Source: Mortierella sp. BCC40632 (taxonomy: Eukaryota > Mortierellomycota > Mortierellomycetes > Mortierellales > Mortierellaceae). From it: a DNA stretch of 64,000 nucleotides. The stretch lies in NCBI GenBank assembly GCA_011634665.1, contig WAEK01000008.1, positions 2,101,501 to 2,165,500 of the forward strand, written 5' to 3'. The notes beneath the pieces were generated by a model. That model searched no databases, was not told where the DNA came from, and was given only the letters and a program-made list of their open reading frames with translations. This document shows, piece after piece, positions 51,538 through 63,672 of this stretch. Position 1 is the stretch's first letter, and each line of letters opens with the position of its first letter. Both the position numbers and the translations under genes were made by a program.

Positions 51538-54500
51538 TCATGCAAACGTAAATTTGCTGATGCTTCTCGAGTGCTGCAGCCTCCCTGGTTCGGCGCCAAT
51601 GGATTTAATGTAAAGTTCCTGTGGGATGGTTGAGGGAACAGGGGGAGAAAAAGTTAGTTTTCTGAACTCGCCCTTTGATGCAATGAATTAAAAAAAAAAA
51701 AAATAAAATAAAGGCTATCTGAGCTTATTACCTCGTCGTCTAAGACTCGGGTTTTGGTAATGATTTTGGAAATGAATGGATCGGGCTGGATCGTGTAAGG
51801 CCTATTCATAACCACCAAAAAAAAAGGTCAGCATCTTTTTTTTTTTTTTTTTTTAAGTCTAGCATAGACACCTTTCATCCTTTGACTTGCTTATCACAAG
51901 CTCACAAGGACAAACTACTTACTCAGACTGGTAGCGCATAACTCTCGAAATGACCTCGGAGAGTAAGGAAAACTTTTGCCAGTGGATGGCTCCATCTTGT
52001 CGATAGTCACGGTTACCTTCACTGATTGACAACAGATCTCCCAAATGAACACCCCTACCAACCAATTCCATACATTGCGATTGTTAATGACAGGTTAGAG
52101 AGAGAGAGAGATAGAGAACACAGCCATCCTATCGAATAATGGCGAGTTACTAAAAGAACCCTCGACTTACAGATAGGGTATGCAAGGCAATTTTTGCGCC
52201 TTTAGGGCAGCTCTGTACTCGTAAAAGCTTCGTTCAGAACTCATGAGGCGTTCTAATTCCTTAAAAGTGTTCCAGACCTCTTTGCCTTGAAGGATTTCCC
52301 TCGTCTGAGCCAATCGATGGATAGATGATGTGTTCATGGCGCCAATGATGGCCATGGTCGTGTTGAAATTGCCCATATCCCGAAGAATCTGCCACCATAT
52401 AAAGAAAAGAAGAAAGAAAAAATGGAGATATTTTAGCTAAAAGAAGCGTCTTAAAAAAAGACCCCCACAGAAAGCTTGGGACTCTCTAGACAACATGCTC
52501 CCTTACCTTGGCAATCCGAATAAATTTCTCCATGATCTTGGCTCGATGCTTTGCCTTTGTAGGGCTGAGGATCATTGTTCCAACCCATGAAGAGATAAAA
52601 TTAAAGTGGGCAATGCAAGCTTGGAAAGCTGCTGATCCCTTGCTGATCTTCCACACTTGTCGAAGCATGTCTCTAGGCTAAAAAGAGTGTGAGAGAGAGA
52701 CATTCACCGAATCCCAGAGAGGCAAGCAAGTCTGATTGTCAGCTAAACAATACCCTATCGAGACAGCCAAATGCCCGGGTTCCTTTTTTTTTCTTTCACT
52801 ATCAAAAAGGCCACCGCCCCGTTACCTTTAACTTCTTGAACAAATCAAACTCAATGCATGTCAACTGTTCTGCAATTGCAACATCCTTAAACTCCATGAG
52901 TGAGACATTCACGGATGAACAGTCCATAATCATTGGAATGGAACCAACTGAAGCGGGTCTGGCTTGGAAAGAACGGACTGACGGTTGTTCATCCGATGAA
53001 CTCTTTCGAGAAGGAGTACCAGGATTAATGACACTGGTCATTGACTTTGGTCGAAAAAGTCGATAGGATCCCTTCTTGTTGAGCGACTGGTGTCGCACCC
53101 TGGGCTTTGGCTGACGAGGAGTCACTTCAGCCTCAGGAAAGGTTGTGTGTGACCGAACATGGTTACTATGAGATGGTGTGCTTCGATCTGAAGAAAGAGA
53201 TGATGCAGATCCACGACGACTAGCTACAAATGCTGCCATCGCATTTGGAGGACTACTCGTTAAGGATCCTGTACTGGAACGACGATCACGCGGCACATGT
53301 GGGATAGCTTGAGGTTGAAGGAGATCATTCTGAGGAAAGGGAATCAAACTGTCAAGCACCAACGATGCAGTTGCTTCAGGATGAACCTCATCTTCGTCAC
53401 AAAGACCCCACTCATCATCTTCATCTTGAGTTGGTTCACTTGGAGTCTCGATAGCGTCATGGAATCCAGAGTCGGCATCTTCATCGAAAAGAGCCGCAGA
53501 AAAGGTAGGACCAAGAATGGAGGGACTTTTCGAGTCGGGACTACCCAAGTCATACTGGGACCATCTCCAGCTACTGGTATAGCTGACGGAAGAAGAGAGT
53601 GGCAGCAATTGCAAGTAGATCTCGTTGAGACATGGGAATAGTCCAACGCGCTCTCGGAGAAATGATACTACGCGCTGGCGAGTCTGACGGAGTGATAGAT
53701 CATGAGGGTGATCCTTCAACCAATAGTACAAGCAAGTGCAGATCCTATAATGACCAATGACCAAAGAGCCATGCATGAAGCAAAAGCATACACAAGCAAA
53801 AGGAAAGGTTCAGAGACTCGTTGGTTAGACTGAGAGATCTTCCTGATAGAGATGGGGATGAGGATCAGCTCATTCAAGGACCCAAGAGAGCCGGTGTGAG
53901 AGATCAGTTGAAATCCACCTGCATCATGTACCTTTGCCGAGTGTTCTTTGCCGCTTCGTCGTCATCATCCGCAAATTCACCAAGCTCCTCAAAGCGCTCG
54001 ATGAACATCTCCAAAAGTTCACGGGGTCGAAGGAACTTGCGATATATCAAGAGAAAGTCCTTGATCTTGGTCGCGTGTTCTAAATATAGTGCATATTAAC
54101 GGATTTTTTTTCCAGATGTCAGTTGTCAGTGTGGTTGTATTGGATGCAGGTAGTTCTGGAGTGATGATGGCGTCCCAACGACCCAGGAGACAGTTAAAAA
54201 AATAAACCAGAAATGAAGGGACCAAGGATACAAAATAAGGGCATTGGATAAGGAAGGGGGGGGGGGAGAGGAGGAGAAAAGAGGTCAAAAGGAAACGGAG
54301 AGTCGTTCGGGCCTGCACCGGCCACGAGCGCCAAAATAAACATTTGCCATGTAAGTTTCTGTGCTTGCATGCATCCGTGCAGCCTCTATTCGCTCTGCAC
54401 CAGAGCCACGCGGCGTGTGCATACCTGATGCGTTTACATAATCAGAAACCGTGAGTTGATCCACTAGGTCTTTTAAGGTCACCCCAGGGGACAAGTCACT

Positions 54501-54539
54501 ATGAGGAAAGAAGAATGTTTGTGGTCTGATCAGTCACTG

Positions 54540-54580
<41 letters not shown>

Positions 54581-55995
54581 GGAGAGGGAGTCCAGACGCG
54601 TATCGTTGGGCCAATAGAAACACAGGGATCAAATTTCACATTCTAGCACAACTACACCATTTTTTTCACATACCACGAATCCCTTTGACTCTTGCGGAGG
54701 CTAGTCTCAGACGGAAATGAGGGGCTCATCGGGGATACGGGTGTATTGAGTGGTCGGCAGATGTAGCTGCTGGCAATAGGTGTCGCAGGAGCTGTCCCAC
54801 TAGGAAGACTCAGGTCAAATCGGTTGAGTGACCCAGCGGCTCCACGAGCGGCCACAGAGACGTTTCCTCGAACATTGAGGTGGGCGATTTCTTGCGTATG
54901 CGCAAGAGCGGATGCAGCGGCCATCATCCCTGTGGTGACTGGTGTAGCTGGTGCACTTGAAGGTGTCGTCTCGTGGGTTGAAGTTGAGGGAGACTGCTCG
55001 AGCACTAGGGTCCACTGTGACTCGGATGAAATGCCCTGACTAGTCAGAGACGTACCCGTCAAGGAGGATGTGGAGGTGTACGACGGGATGCCAGCAGCAG
55101 TGGCGAGGAGAGGGACGTTGGAGGACCGTGGCAAAGGAGGGAGGGCCGTGGCCGCGGATGAGGGAATCACGACGGATGCAACTCGAGCGATGGGTGTGGT
55201 TGACGGAGCTCGTGACTGAGCTCGTCCGCTCTGTGCGGGGGTCGATTCCGGCACCCTGCATACGAGTGAAGAGGAGGATATCGAGGATGAAGGAAATGAC
55301 GACGACAACGTTGAAGCGGTTGATGACAGAGAACAAAAGGAGTCGCCATACTGATGGCGTGAGTCCCGAGTATCCCTTACTGCGCTAACGGGGCTGACTG
55401 AGTACTTCTCATCGCTCTTCCTGCAGGCCGATGGCGCTGCTGGCACCGCTGGCGCGGTTGCTGTAGCAGCAAGGGATGAGCCGGAGGGCTGGGCCATAGA
55501 CGGAGCTGCCGCTGCCGGGGATGAAAAGTGTCGTGACAATGCCGAAAAAACGCTCCTGGTGCTCCTTTTGATAGCGCTTGCGTTGCTTTCGGGACTTGGT
55601 CGAGCGCTACTTAGGTCCATTCGCACAAAGGCAGCCTCAATGCTATTGCTATAACTTTCAGTTTCGATCTTGCCAGACATACTGTGGATACGAGCATGAC
55701 GGAGTGGCGACTTTGGTGTCCTTGGGGGAGGAGAGGAAGAGGGTAGAGTGGGTGTAGGGGGCAATGGGCGCCTTGGGCGTGGGCGTGGGCGAGCAGGGAG
55801 TGGAAGAGACTGAGAGCTTGAGGCCGAGTGCTCTGCAGAGGAAGACGAATCGTAACCGCTGATCAATATCCAACGTTGGTCGGGAAGTGCGAGGGTCTCT
55901 GAGGGATCGTCATCCTTTGTGGCCAACAGTGCACTACGGCGAGTGGAACGCTGTTGCGGCTGCTGGTGGAAGGAGTGTCGTTTAAAGGAGAACAT
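51538..55995 (-). CDS. Ras guanine-nucleotide exchange factor (CDC25-type RasGEF)
   Basis: Activates a Ras/Rap-family GTPase by GDP release. Nine exons close to 1044 residues: 54674-55995, 54425-54498, 53932-54079, 52826-53744, 52507-52677, 52171-52388, 51923-52054, 51732-51801, 51538-51618. Exon 1 (about 440 residues) is Ser/Pro/Ala-rich and disordered. The REM (RasGEF_N) domain runs from TLKDLVDQLTVSDYV through KIKDFLLIYRKFL to RQRICTCLYYWLKDH. A Ser-rich linker follows. The catalytic domain has VAIAEQLTCIEFDLFKKLK, HFNFISSWVGTMIL, MGNFNTTMAIIGAMNTSSI and LPCIPYLGVHLGDL. The linked GTPase cannot be named. A start at 56088 is possible, but MFSFKRHSF at 55995 is preferred. A CT-rich coding-strand leader lies upstream. 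Confidence 0.92.
54541..54574. repeat. (CA)n repeat in RasGEF intron 1
   Basis: About 33 bases of perfect CA on the plus strand within the first intron of the RasGEF gene. Confidence 0.9.
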
Positions 55996-56663
55996 GTGGA
56001 TAGGGGTAGGGTGCAGTGTGGAGGAGACACGGAATCGAGAGATGCAGGAAAGGTGGTGATGCTGGGCAGAGAGCGAGGGTGAAAACAAGACCCCTACCTC
56101 CCCAGCAGTCTATTTTGGAAGTAAGGCTGAAGATGTGGAGGACATGTGTGGAGCTGCAACTCTCTGCTGGGACAGCAGATAGTAGAGAGAGAGAGAGAAA
56201 GAGTAAAAGAGAGAAAGCATGGGCAATGGTCAGTCGAGCGAACTCTAGACGGGGAAACACAGCCGAGATCATTGAGGAAGGAGGAGGGGTTGGAGTCAAA
56301 GGTGGGTTAGTACCGTATATCCTATGCAGCCAACAGTGGCCACGCACCAGGGGGAATTGAGGTCGACGGGGACGAGGGAGAGGCTACAGGTGGTCGAGAT
56401 GTGGAAGAGCAGATGAGCAAAAGGGTTCTTGTGTGAATGAGCCGAGATGCCGGAGAGATGAATGAACGGTTGGAATGCGACTGGGAAACGGAGCGATGAA
56501 TGAGGATGTCGTGAGACGGATGCCAGAGTGCAACGGAGGAGACCGGCGAGGGAGGGAGGAGGGAGGGAGGGAGAGAGGAAGGAGAAAGGAGCAGCAAGAA
56601 CAAAAGAAGAGAGAGTAAGAGAGCGAGAGAGAGAGATTAAGAGAGAGAGAGAGAGAGAGAGAG

Positions 56664-56747
<84 letters not shown>

Positions 56748-58585
56748 AGAGACAGAGAGAGAGAGAGAGAGAGAGGAGAAAAGAAAAGAGAAAAAGAGCG
56801 AACATGAGAAAGAGAGAAAGGACAGACCCGAGACGAGACAGTGCGCAAACCAAATCCCAACAGCCAGAGACCGGAGCGAAGCCCGAAGGGGAGAAGAAAG
56901 CTGCACAAAGGGGGGGAACGTGGAAAGGATGCAGACAGACGCGTGCTCGTCTCCGTCTCTGGGACAGCCTCCCTTTGCCAAAGCGTGGGGGATTGGCGGA
57001 ATGCGCTCTATTGATGCTGCAGCTCTTGCTGCTGTTGCTGTTGCTGTTGCTGCTTCAATTGCTTCTGCTGCTTGCCACACGACCCGACATCTATTCCCAC
57101 TGACCTAGTGCAAGTTCCACCACTACACAAGATCACCATGTGAGGGTTCAGTAACGCGATCGCATTGACCACTCTTCAGATCGGAATGTTGCTGGATGGC
57201 GTACACAGCCTCCATGCATCCATCCTCTCTATCCATAACTACCAAACTGGTTCCTCGAGAATCACTCTCACTGCTTGGACAAATTTCACTGTCATTCCCA
57301 TATCCCTATGCTTGGTTGAATTCACTGTATTCTCCCCTGTTTGACAGACAAGGCCAACCCATGGCTATGCATCCAGACAAGGGCCTGCACGCAGCCATGG
57401 TGACGGCCCTGCCGACGGCCCTGCCGACGGGACGGATAGGGCCACTAAAAAAAGGGACGCTTCAAGCCTTCCCTTTGAGCCCACCCAAAAAGGATCCCTT
57501 CCCCCCAATCCTGCATAAGGTTTTGCTCGAACACGCACCTTCCCAGCGGTACACGGCCTACGGTCTGCCTTGTTTGTCACCTCCTGGATACCTACATGGT
57601 CAGCGTGCAAGCGGAGTGGACAGAGGGCTCCACTTGCAGTGTATCGATGACCAAGTGGTGCAGCCATGACCTTCCCCCAAAGTCAGCCAAGTATCCATGT
57701 TGGGCCTCGAACAGCTGGACCGAGTTGTGGTGCATGTTATCTGCTGAATCATCCCACCTATCTCTCTCTCTCTCTCTGAGCCGTTATCGAAAATTCCATC
57801 CAATGCACTTGTTTGGAGAGACTTGCTATCTAAACAAGGCTTGTGCGTCGTCCTCTTCCAACTCTTGGACGCTCAATCGCCTACACACCGGGTCATTTTC
57901 ATCGATTCTATACAAACATCACTAGGAAATCTTTGAGACCCATGGAACATTTACCCGTGCTTGAGAAAAGAGCGTTTGTCATGACCCAATGGAATGGGAT
58001 GAGGATCGACTATGTAGGTGTGAGATGCAGCAAACCACACCGTCTCTGTCCCTGGTCATCGTCAACAGGTTGTAGCTTGAGAGTGTTTGGGTCTTTTTTT
58101 GCCGTTTGGACAGAATCCTTGCCGCTGCAGAGGTAAACTTGGAATTGGACACACAGCAGCAAAAAAAAAAAAAAAAAAAGGATAGTAGTATATTTGACGG
58201 CCAATTGGAAGGCACCATTTGTCTGGAGGGAGATGACCACAACAGTTGACAGGAGCGAACCGTGCAGGCAAAAAAAAAAAAAAAAAAAAAAAAAAATGGG
58301 ACTGCTGAATTGGGTGAATATCAGAGTTGCTCCCACACTCCCCTTCCACGAGTGCTCACAGTACCTCCATTCTCCTCGCGTCGCCAGATCTGCCTCCAGA
58401 CCTGCATCGAGAAAAAGAAAAGAAAAGGAGAGTCCAGATACCCCCTACTCTCTATACTCTCGATCGAATCAGATCCTCTAAAAAAAAAAAAAAAAAAAAA
58501 AAGGGGAAGAAACAACCTATTCCCATCATCCCTTCTTCCCCAACTTCATGCACCGTAGTCTGCTAAAAGTTGCGAGTTTGCCATC
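55996..58585. other. Divergent intergenic region, RasGEF and ASXL-like genes
   Basis: 2.6 kb between two divergent starts. It has a long GA tract, then mixed sequence (56800-58000) with several frames of ordinary composition. One example is a 157-residue plus frame (57196-57669) starting MAYTASMHPSSL. None shows a family motif or splice structure I trust. A-runs sit near 58160, 58269 and 58481, and a duplicated GCCGACGG motif at 57411-57430. Confidence 0.55.
56609..56775. repeat. (GA)n microsatellite upstream of RasGEF
   Basis: About 165 bases of GA on the plus strand with a few interruptions (TTA, TATA, TAAGAGAC). It is (CT)n on the RasGEF coding strand. Confidence 0.9.
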
Positions 58586-61500
58586 ATGACCAGCTCAAAG
58601 GACCTAGGCTACTGGAGAGGTAATGGCAAAGGTGGGGAGTTTGACCAGCGTCTGCTATCCTACCTTTTTACGCATCCGACAGATTAAGTAGTAACATATA
58701 TTCGCTTATTCACTCGGGTCAACTAGTAGAGCCAACAGCAGGAACAGCCAAAGTGGAAAAATCCCACGAAAGATCCACCATGCTGACTCGTCGCCGAGCC
58801 TCAGACGCGTCAAGATCAGGAACAATCGTTATCAGCGATAGCGATAGCGAACCATCGCATGTAACCAGGACAATTCAGAAAAACACAGTGGAGGCAGGTG
58901 TCCGCTCCTCTTTACATAAGGTTGTGTATTAATGGAGGACGTCCCACATAACATCTAACATTTGTCACCACATCTCTTGATTCTTTAATGGCCCAAACGG
59001 CGGCTTGTGTGAACAGAAGCCAAGCAGGATGTCGATTGATCATCATTATCCGACACGCAATGCAGGATACCAAGTCCTCCCGCATCGTCATGGACGTTAC
59101 CATTTTCCAACATATGATCAAGTGCAGAATCCCGTCACCAATAGTACCTCAGATAAGCTCGAGGCTGTAGTCATCCAGCGACGCAAACTACTTTCCAATC
59201 AGGGATCAGCCAGCTCTTCTACAGAGAACATTCAACACAATGACCCTGACAAGAATGGTGGTAATATCAGTAGCAACATAGCAGTGATCATACCCCCCAA
59301 GGATAGATCCTCACCATGGATTGGAAGTCGGCCGACAATCCAAAACTCAACTTTAGTCTTTGACGACGACATCCACGATCACGATTGGGTCCCGACTCCA
59401 CAACTAAAACAGCATCAAAAGCCTGACATTTTATTCAAGAAACGACCTCTAAGATTGCCCCATTCGTTGAAGAGCACAGGAGCAAAGGACGATAGCCCTA
59501 CTGAGTCGAACTCTATTGAGATTGTCATCCCAACCATCAACAGCCCGAGTAGACATGGCAGCGCGGGGTGTGCCAGCACTAAGCGTCGGATACCAACAGG
59601 CGATGAAACCAAGGGGAATGCTTTCAAGAGACGGAAAGCTCTCGATTTAGGCACCACAGACGATGAGAATGAACAGTGGAGGGGAAGCACAATACATAGC
59701 TCGAGCTTACAGACTGACGACATTATTGTGATAGAAGACGATACGTCCAGCTCATCCCCTGGCAGCATGAGAAACCCTTCTGAACAGGATGGACTATTTA
59801 CTCAAATACCAGAATCCGCTGGGTCGACACATGAAGCACCTCTACCAGGTCTTGAACTAGCATCAGGAATTGATCGAATGAATCAGGGTGGTGGCCGTAT
59901 TCAGGCTGCAGAGTTCTCAAAGAATGACTCTAGTCATATTCCACTCTCATATGGAAGCAACACATCTAAGATTAGTATATCGACTGGACAGAACCTTCAA
60001 AGAATGGGATCAGCATCAGATGGAAGAAAGTATCCTCGGGGACCACCAACCCCTGGCAAGAATAGGATAGAGGACATTGATCAACTACAGAATGCAGCTA
60101 TGAGGGTGATGGAGCCTTCGGTCGCCTTTCTGTCTGTTCAAACTGCAAAAGAGAGAAAGGGACTGCTTGGTGATGATCAATCTATCTTGGGTTCGTTGTC
60201 TCAACAAGATACACCAAACCAGGTAGATGTTACTCAGTGGATGCCTATCAAAGAAGAGATACCACAGATGAACATTGGCCATACTCAAGTCGATAAGGAG
60301 CTTTTGGCAATCATCGCTCGACTTGATGCTCAGGTGAACGAGGAGATTCCAGGGAGTACCCAGCAGACCCTTAGGGCAAGCACAGAGGAGATATCCGACA
60401 TTAGCAACGACCAAGAGTATGAACTTGGCCTCGAGGATTGTCATCTTGTAAAAGGATACACAGATGAGACTGGTCTATCATTGGTTGCCGCCTCGGAGGT
60501 CATCGGAGCTGATCAGAGTCAGGTCACAGTTGTACAGCAAAACTCACAGAGTGAGATAAAAAAGATGTGCCCAACAATCAGCTCGCCCTTTACGTCGCAG
60601 ACATACACTCAAAGCCAACCATTCCAGGAGTACTGTAGTGCAGAATCGGATGTTTTGAATGCCGAATCACGGAGCGAACAGCGACAGCCCGTACTGATAG
60701 GCATCGATCCTGAGAGCACCCAACGACGTCTGCAAAAAAAGACAGTGGAACACTCCTCTTCAATTTCATTGAAGTTACTGGAGGGTAGGCTGAATAAGAG
60801 CTCTACAGACAACAAGACGCAGGACACTAGTCAACTACTTGAGCGCTTTGAAAGGTCAACCCCTTCTTGTTCAGACACAACGATGGGAAACAACGGCAAT
60901 GGGGCTGAAACAAGGTTGCTCAATACGAAAAGACAAAGACCGGAAGTAAAAAGTGACGAGGAATGCTTTCCAAAGAAGGAACAGTCAGACGACAGAGTGG
61001 TACAGTCAAGTCCTCTCGTAGAGCGAGTCCATACTCAAGGCAAGATTCGTGAGGAGGCCCTTTCCCAACCTATGGCCCCTTTGGAAGGAGCCTCACTCAA
61101 GGCAGAGACTGGGCTCAGCGACCAATCCGAGCTAGTCGAAACTGAACTCAAAGACTCTTTAACTGTGAAGAAAGGGCAAGCCAGGAAGCGCAGAACAAGA
61201 ATTCCTTTGGGACCTGTTATTGGAGATGAAGGAACACCGATCAAACGTTTGACAAGGACCCAGAAAGCAGGCATGACCACTACCCAAGAAGCAGACAGTT
61301 CTTTGGAGAAGACCGAGATTGTGGACCAAGCCGAGGTCGTTGCTACTGCAAATGAATCTGTAAAAGATTCAGTCAAACAGCCTGTAGACAAATCACCAGG
61401 ACTAGATTTGGGCATGGAAAATATTCAAAACACGGGCGAAGACCATATGCAGAGCAAAAATGAGGTCGAGGTACAATTTGTTTGTTTACTTGTTTAATTG

Positions 61501-62704
61501 TTTGCTTGCTTGTTTAATTGTTTGTTTTTGTATTATTGCACGGAAAAGGGTCATTAAGAGGGAGTGAGGGAACTTGGTTCCAGTGCAGACATTGCATATT
61601 CCACTTGTCCGTCTTTACACATGAACAACTGCTAACTCTTCTTCTTCTCCTTCATTATTTATAGACCTCGAGACCTCATATTAAAGGACCTGTATCAAGA
61701 GGGAGAAAAAAAAAAACCGGTAGGCCAACTCCTCTTGTATAAAAAAAAAAAACAGAATGACCATTCCTGGACTTGACGACTCTCGAGCGATTATTGACTT
61801 TTTTTTTTTTTTTTTTTTTTTCAGGAATCACGAAAACCCTATGTCTGTACCCGTAAACCAGGAGAGACGAGAGGGAGACGAAGGAAAATTGTAAAAAAAA
61901 AAAAAAAAAAAAAAAAAGACAGCGACCTCATTTTTCCAAAGTGTAATTCAAACTTTACAATTTTTACTAATACCCATGTTTCCTATATCTTCTACTAAAC
62001 TAGCAAATTGAGACCGACGAGGAGACCCTTCCGATTAGTGAACCTGTTTGCCCTGATCCTCAGGACTCACCTGAAGAGACCCAAGCTCCTCAAGAGATCC
62101 AACCCGAGCCTATTATTGAACAAGAAGTAGTAGAAGAAGAAGACCTCACGAATTTACTGACAGGACCTTACTCAGATTTAACGAATCGAGACCTTTCCGA
62201 GGTGATTACCCTCCAACGTTTTATGAAACTGCCCCCCAAGGTCAGGTCCAAGTTTATCAAACTCTTGCCGCCCGTCTTTCAAAATCATGAACGATATGTT
62301 CTTCGAGGAATTGTAAAGGAGAGCTTCTTCCGGTCCTGTGAAGCATGGAAGCTGGCCCTTTCTGATTGGCAGGAAGCACTCCGACTTGGCAAATTCACTC
62401 GAGAATATCAAATCAAGGCTCAAGAACGTCGTCAAGCGACCGTAGAGTGGGGAAAGTGGAAGACCGAAGCCTTTGAAGAATATTATGGTGAGAAGGCTGT
62501 TCGGGAAGCCGAAAGGGACATGCCTGCTGGTGCTTCTTCCAAGGTCACACTTGGCAAGTTGGGACGGATGCAAGCAATCCGAGTCGGAGATTTTTTGAGG
62601 TATAGGCGTTCCTTCCGAATCGAGCCAGGAAAGAGATCAAAGTCGGCCATAGTTAAGGAAAGCAACAAGTATGGGTCCAGGCAATCGATGAACTCTCGAT
62701 CTTT

Positions 62705-62738
<34 letters not shown>

Positions 62739-63251
62739 TCTTTGTCAATGTTGTCTACCACAGTCTCTGCCCCAGAGCCGCAAGAGGAAGGCCCCAGGAC
62801 GATTCATGTGGATAAGCGACTTGAGGTCACTGAAGTCATGAAAGTGGGAGCCCTGATTTTACAGTTTGTAGAAAAGCCCAAGATGCTCCACACCATCGGC
62901 GACATGACCACAGAGGGACAGGATGAGATGGATGTAGATTCTAGCAGAAAAGAGACCTTAATATCGCCCGACACCTATCGAGCGGACTCGGCAACAGACA
63001 TTGCACTGCTCTGTCTAGAATATGGCAAGGCAGTTCAAGGAAGCGATCCACATGTTCAAGCTCAGATTCAGCAACAACACAAGAGGACACAGCATGAGGA
63101 TTGGAAAGATATTGACTTGATTCGAGATGGAGTCCTTGTTGGATCCTTGTTTGCTATTCGAGTGGATCTGTACAATGAGATGGAACTGGAGCAGTCTCGA
63201 AGGGAGATCGAATCTGAGGATGCCACGGTCGAGTCCATGGATATCTCATAA
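58586..63251 (+). CDS. ASXL-like protein with DEUBAD (ASXH) domain and AT-hook-like motifs
   Basis: Exons are 58586-58619, 58730-58920, 59017-61470, 61665-61719, 61825-61890 (or 61862-61890) and 62004-63251, about 1340 residues. The N-terminus has an acidic VISDSDSE patch. Exon 3 is a long disordered region with another IVIEDDTSSSS patch. Two short exons encode basic RGRKKK and TRGRRRK, AT-hook-like. The conserved domain is in exon 6: LQRFMKLPPKVRSKFIKLLP, then SFFRSCEAWKLALSDWQEAL, GKFTREYQIKAQERRQATV and WKTEAFEEYYGEK. This matches the ASXL DEUBAD pattern (LPP, LLP, FF..A..W, FT.E, WK..FFE.YYG.K). In animals that domain activates the BAP1 H2A deubiquitinase. A polyGln tract (11 residues) follows. 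Exons 2/3 are inferred from phase and less certain. Confidence 0.75.
62706..62738 (+). repeat. CAG repeat encoding polyglutamine
   Basis: Eleven consecutive CAG codons in the last exon of the ASXL-like gene. The repeat is pure CAG, so length variation between strains is likely. Confidence 0.9.
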
Positions 63252-63672
63252 ACCCGCTTTGAAAAAAGATGAGGGGCCAAGTCATCCGACGCCTTCACAG
63301 CATAGCAAACCACTCATAATACAGACAGCGCACCCTCTTTTCTTTTTTTTCTTTTTTTTTCTGGCGCCCAAAAAGAAAATAGTATTTTTGTTTGGGATAT
63401 TGAGGAAGTTACGCTTTAGCCTCCATGGCATTACGAATAATGAATACGTGTATTTTCTTTTTTTTCTTTTTCTTTTTTCTTTTTCAGTGTCTTTTTAGGG
63501 TGGAAGGGGAGACAAGAGGTGTTCTATCGGGTCCTTTCTTAATTTGCTAGTGCTGACACTGCTCACGTTGCTTATTGACTACTATCCTTGCTCTCCTCCT
63601 CCTTCTCAGGCTTTCCCACTTTTCCTAGAAACATGATGAAGGGGGGAGGGGGGGAAGGAAGGAAAGAGTGGT
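63252..63672. other. Convergent 3' intergenic region
   Basis: Between the stops of the ASXL-like gene and the DNAJB12-type gene. T-rich blocks at 63340-63360 and 63454-63485 probably belong to 3' UTRs. No gene. Confidence 0.7.

Noticed and set aside
56296..57103. Several long Ser/Leu or Arg/Glu frames
   Set aside because: They are translations of the (GA)n/(CT)n microsatellite.
57196..57669. 157-residue plus-strand frame in the RasGEF/ASXL intergenic region
   Set aside because: Ordinary composition but no motif, no splice partners and no conserved-looking segments. A lineage-specific gene cannot be excluded.
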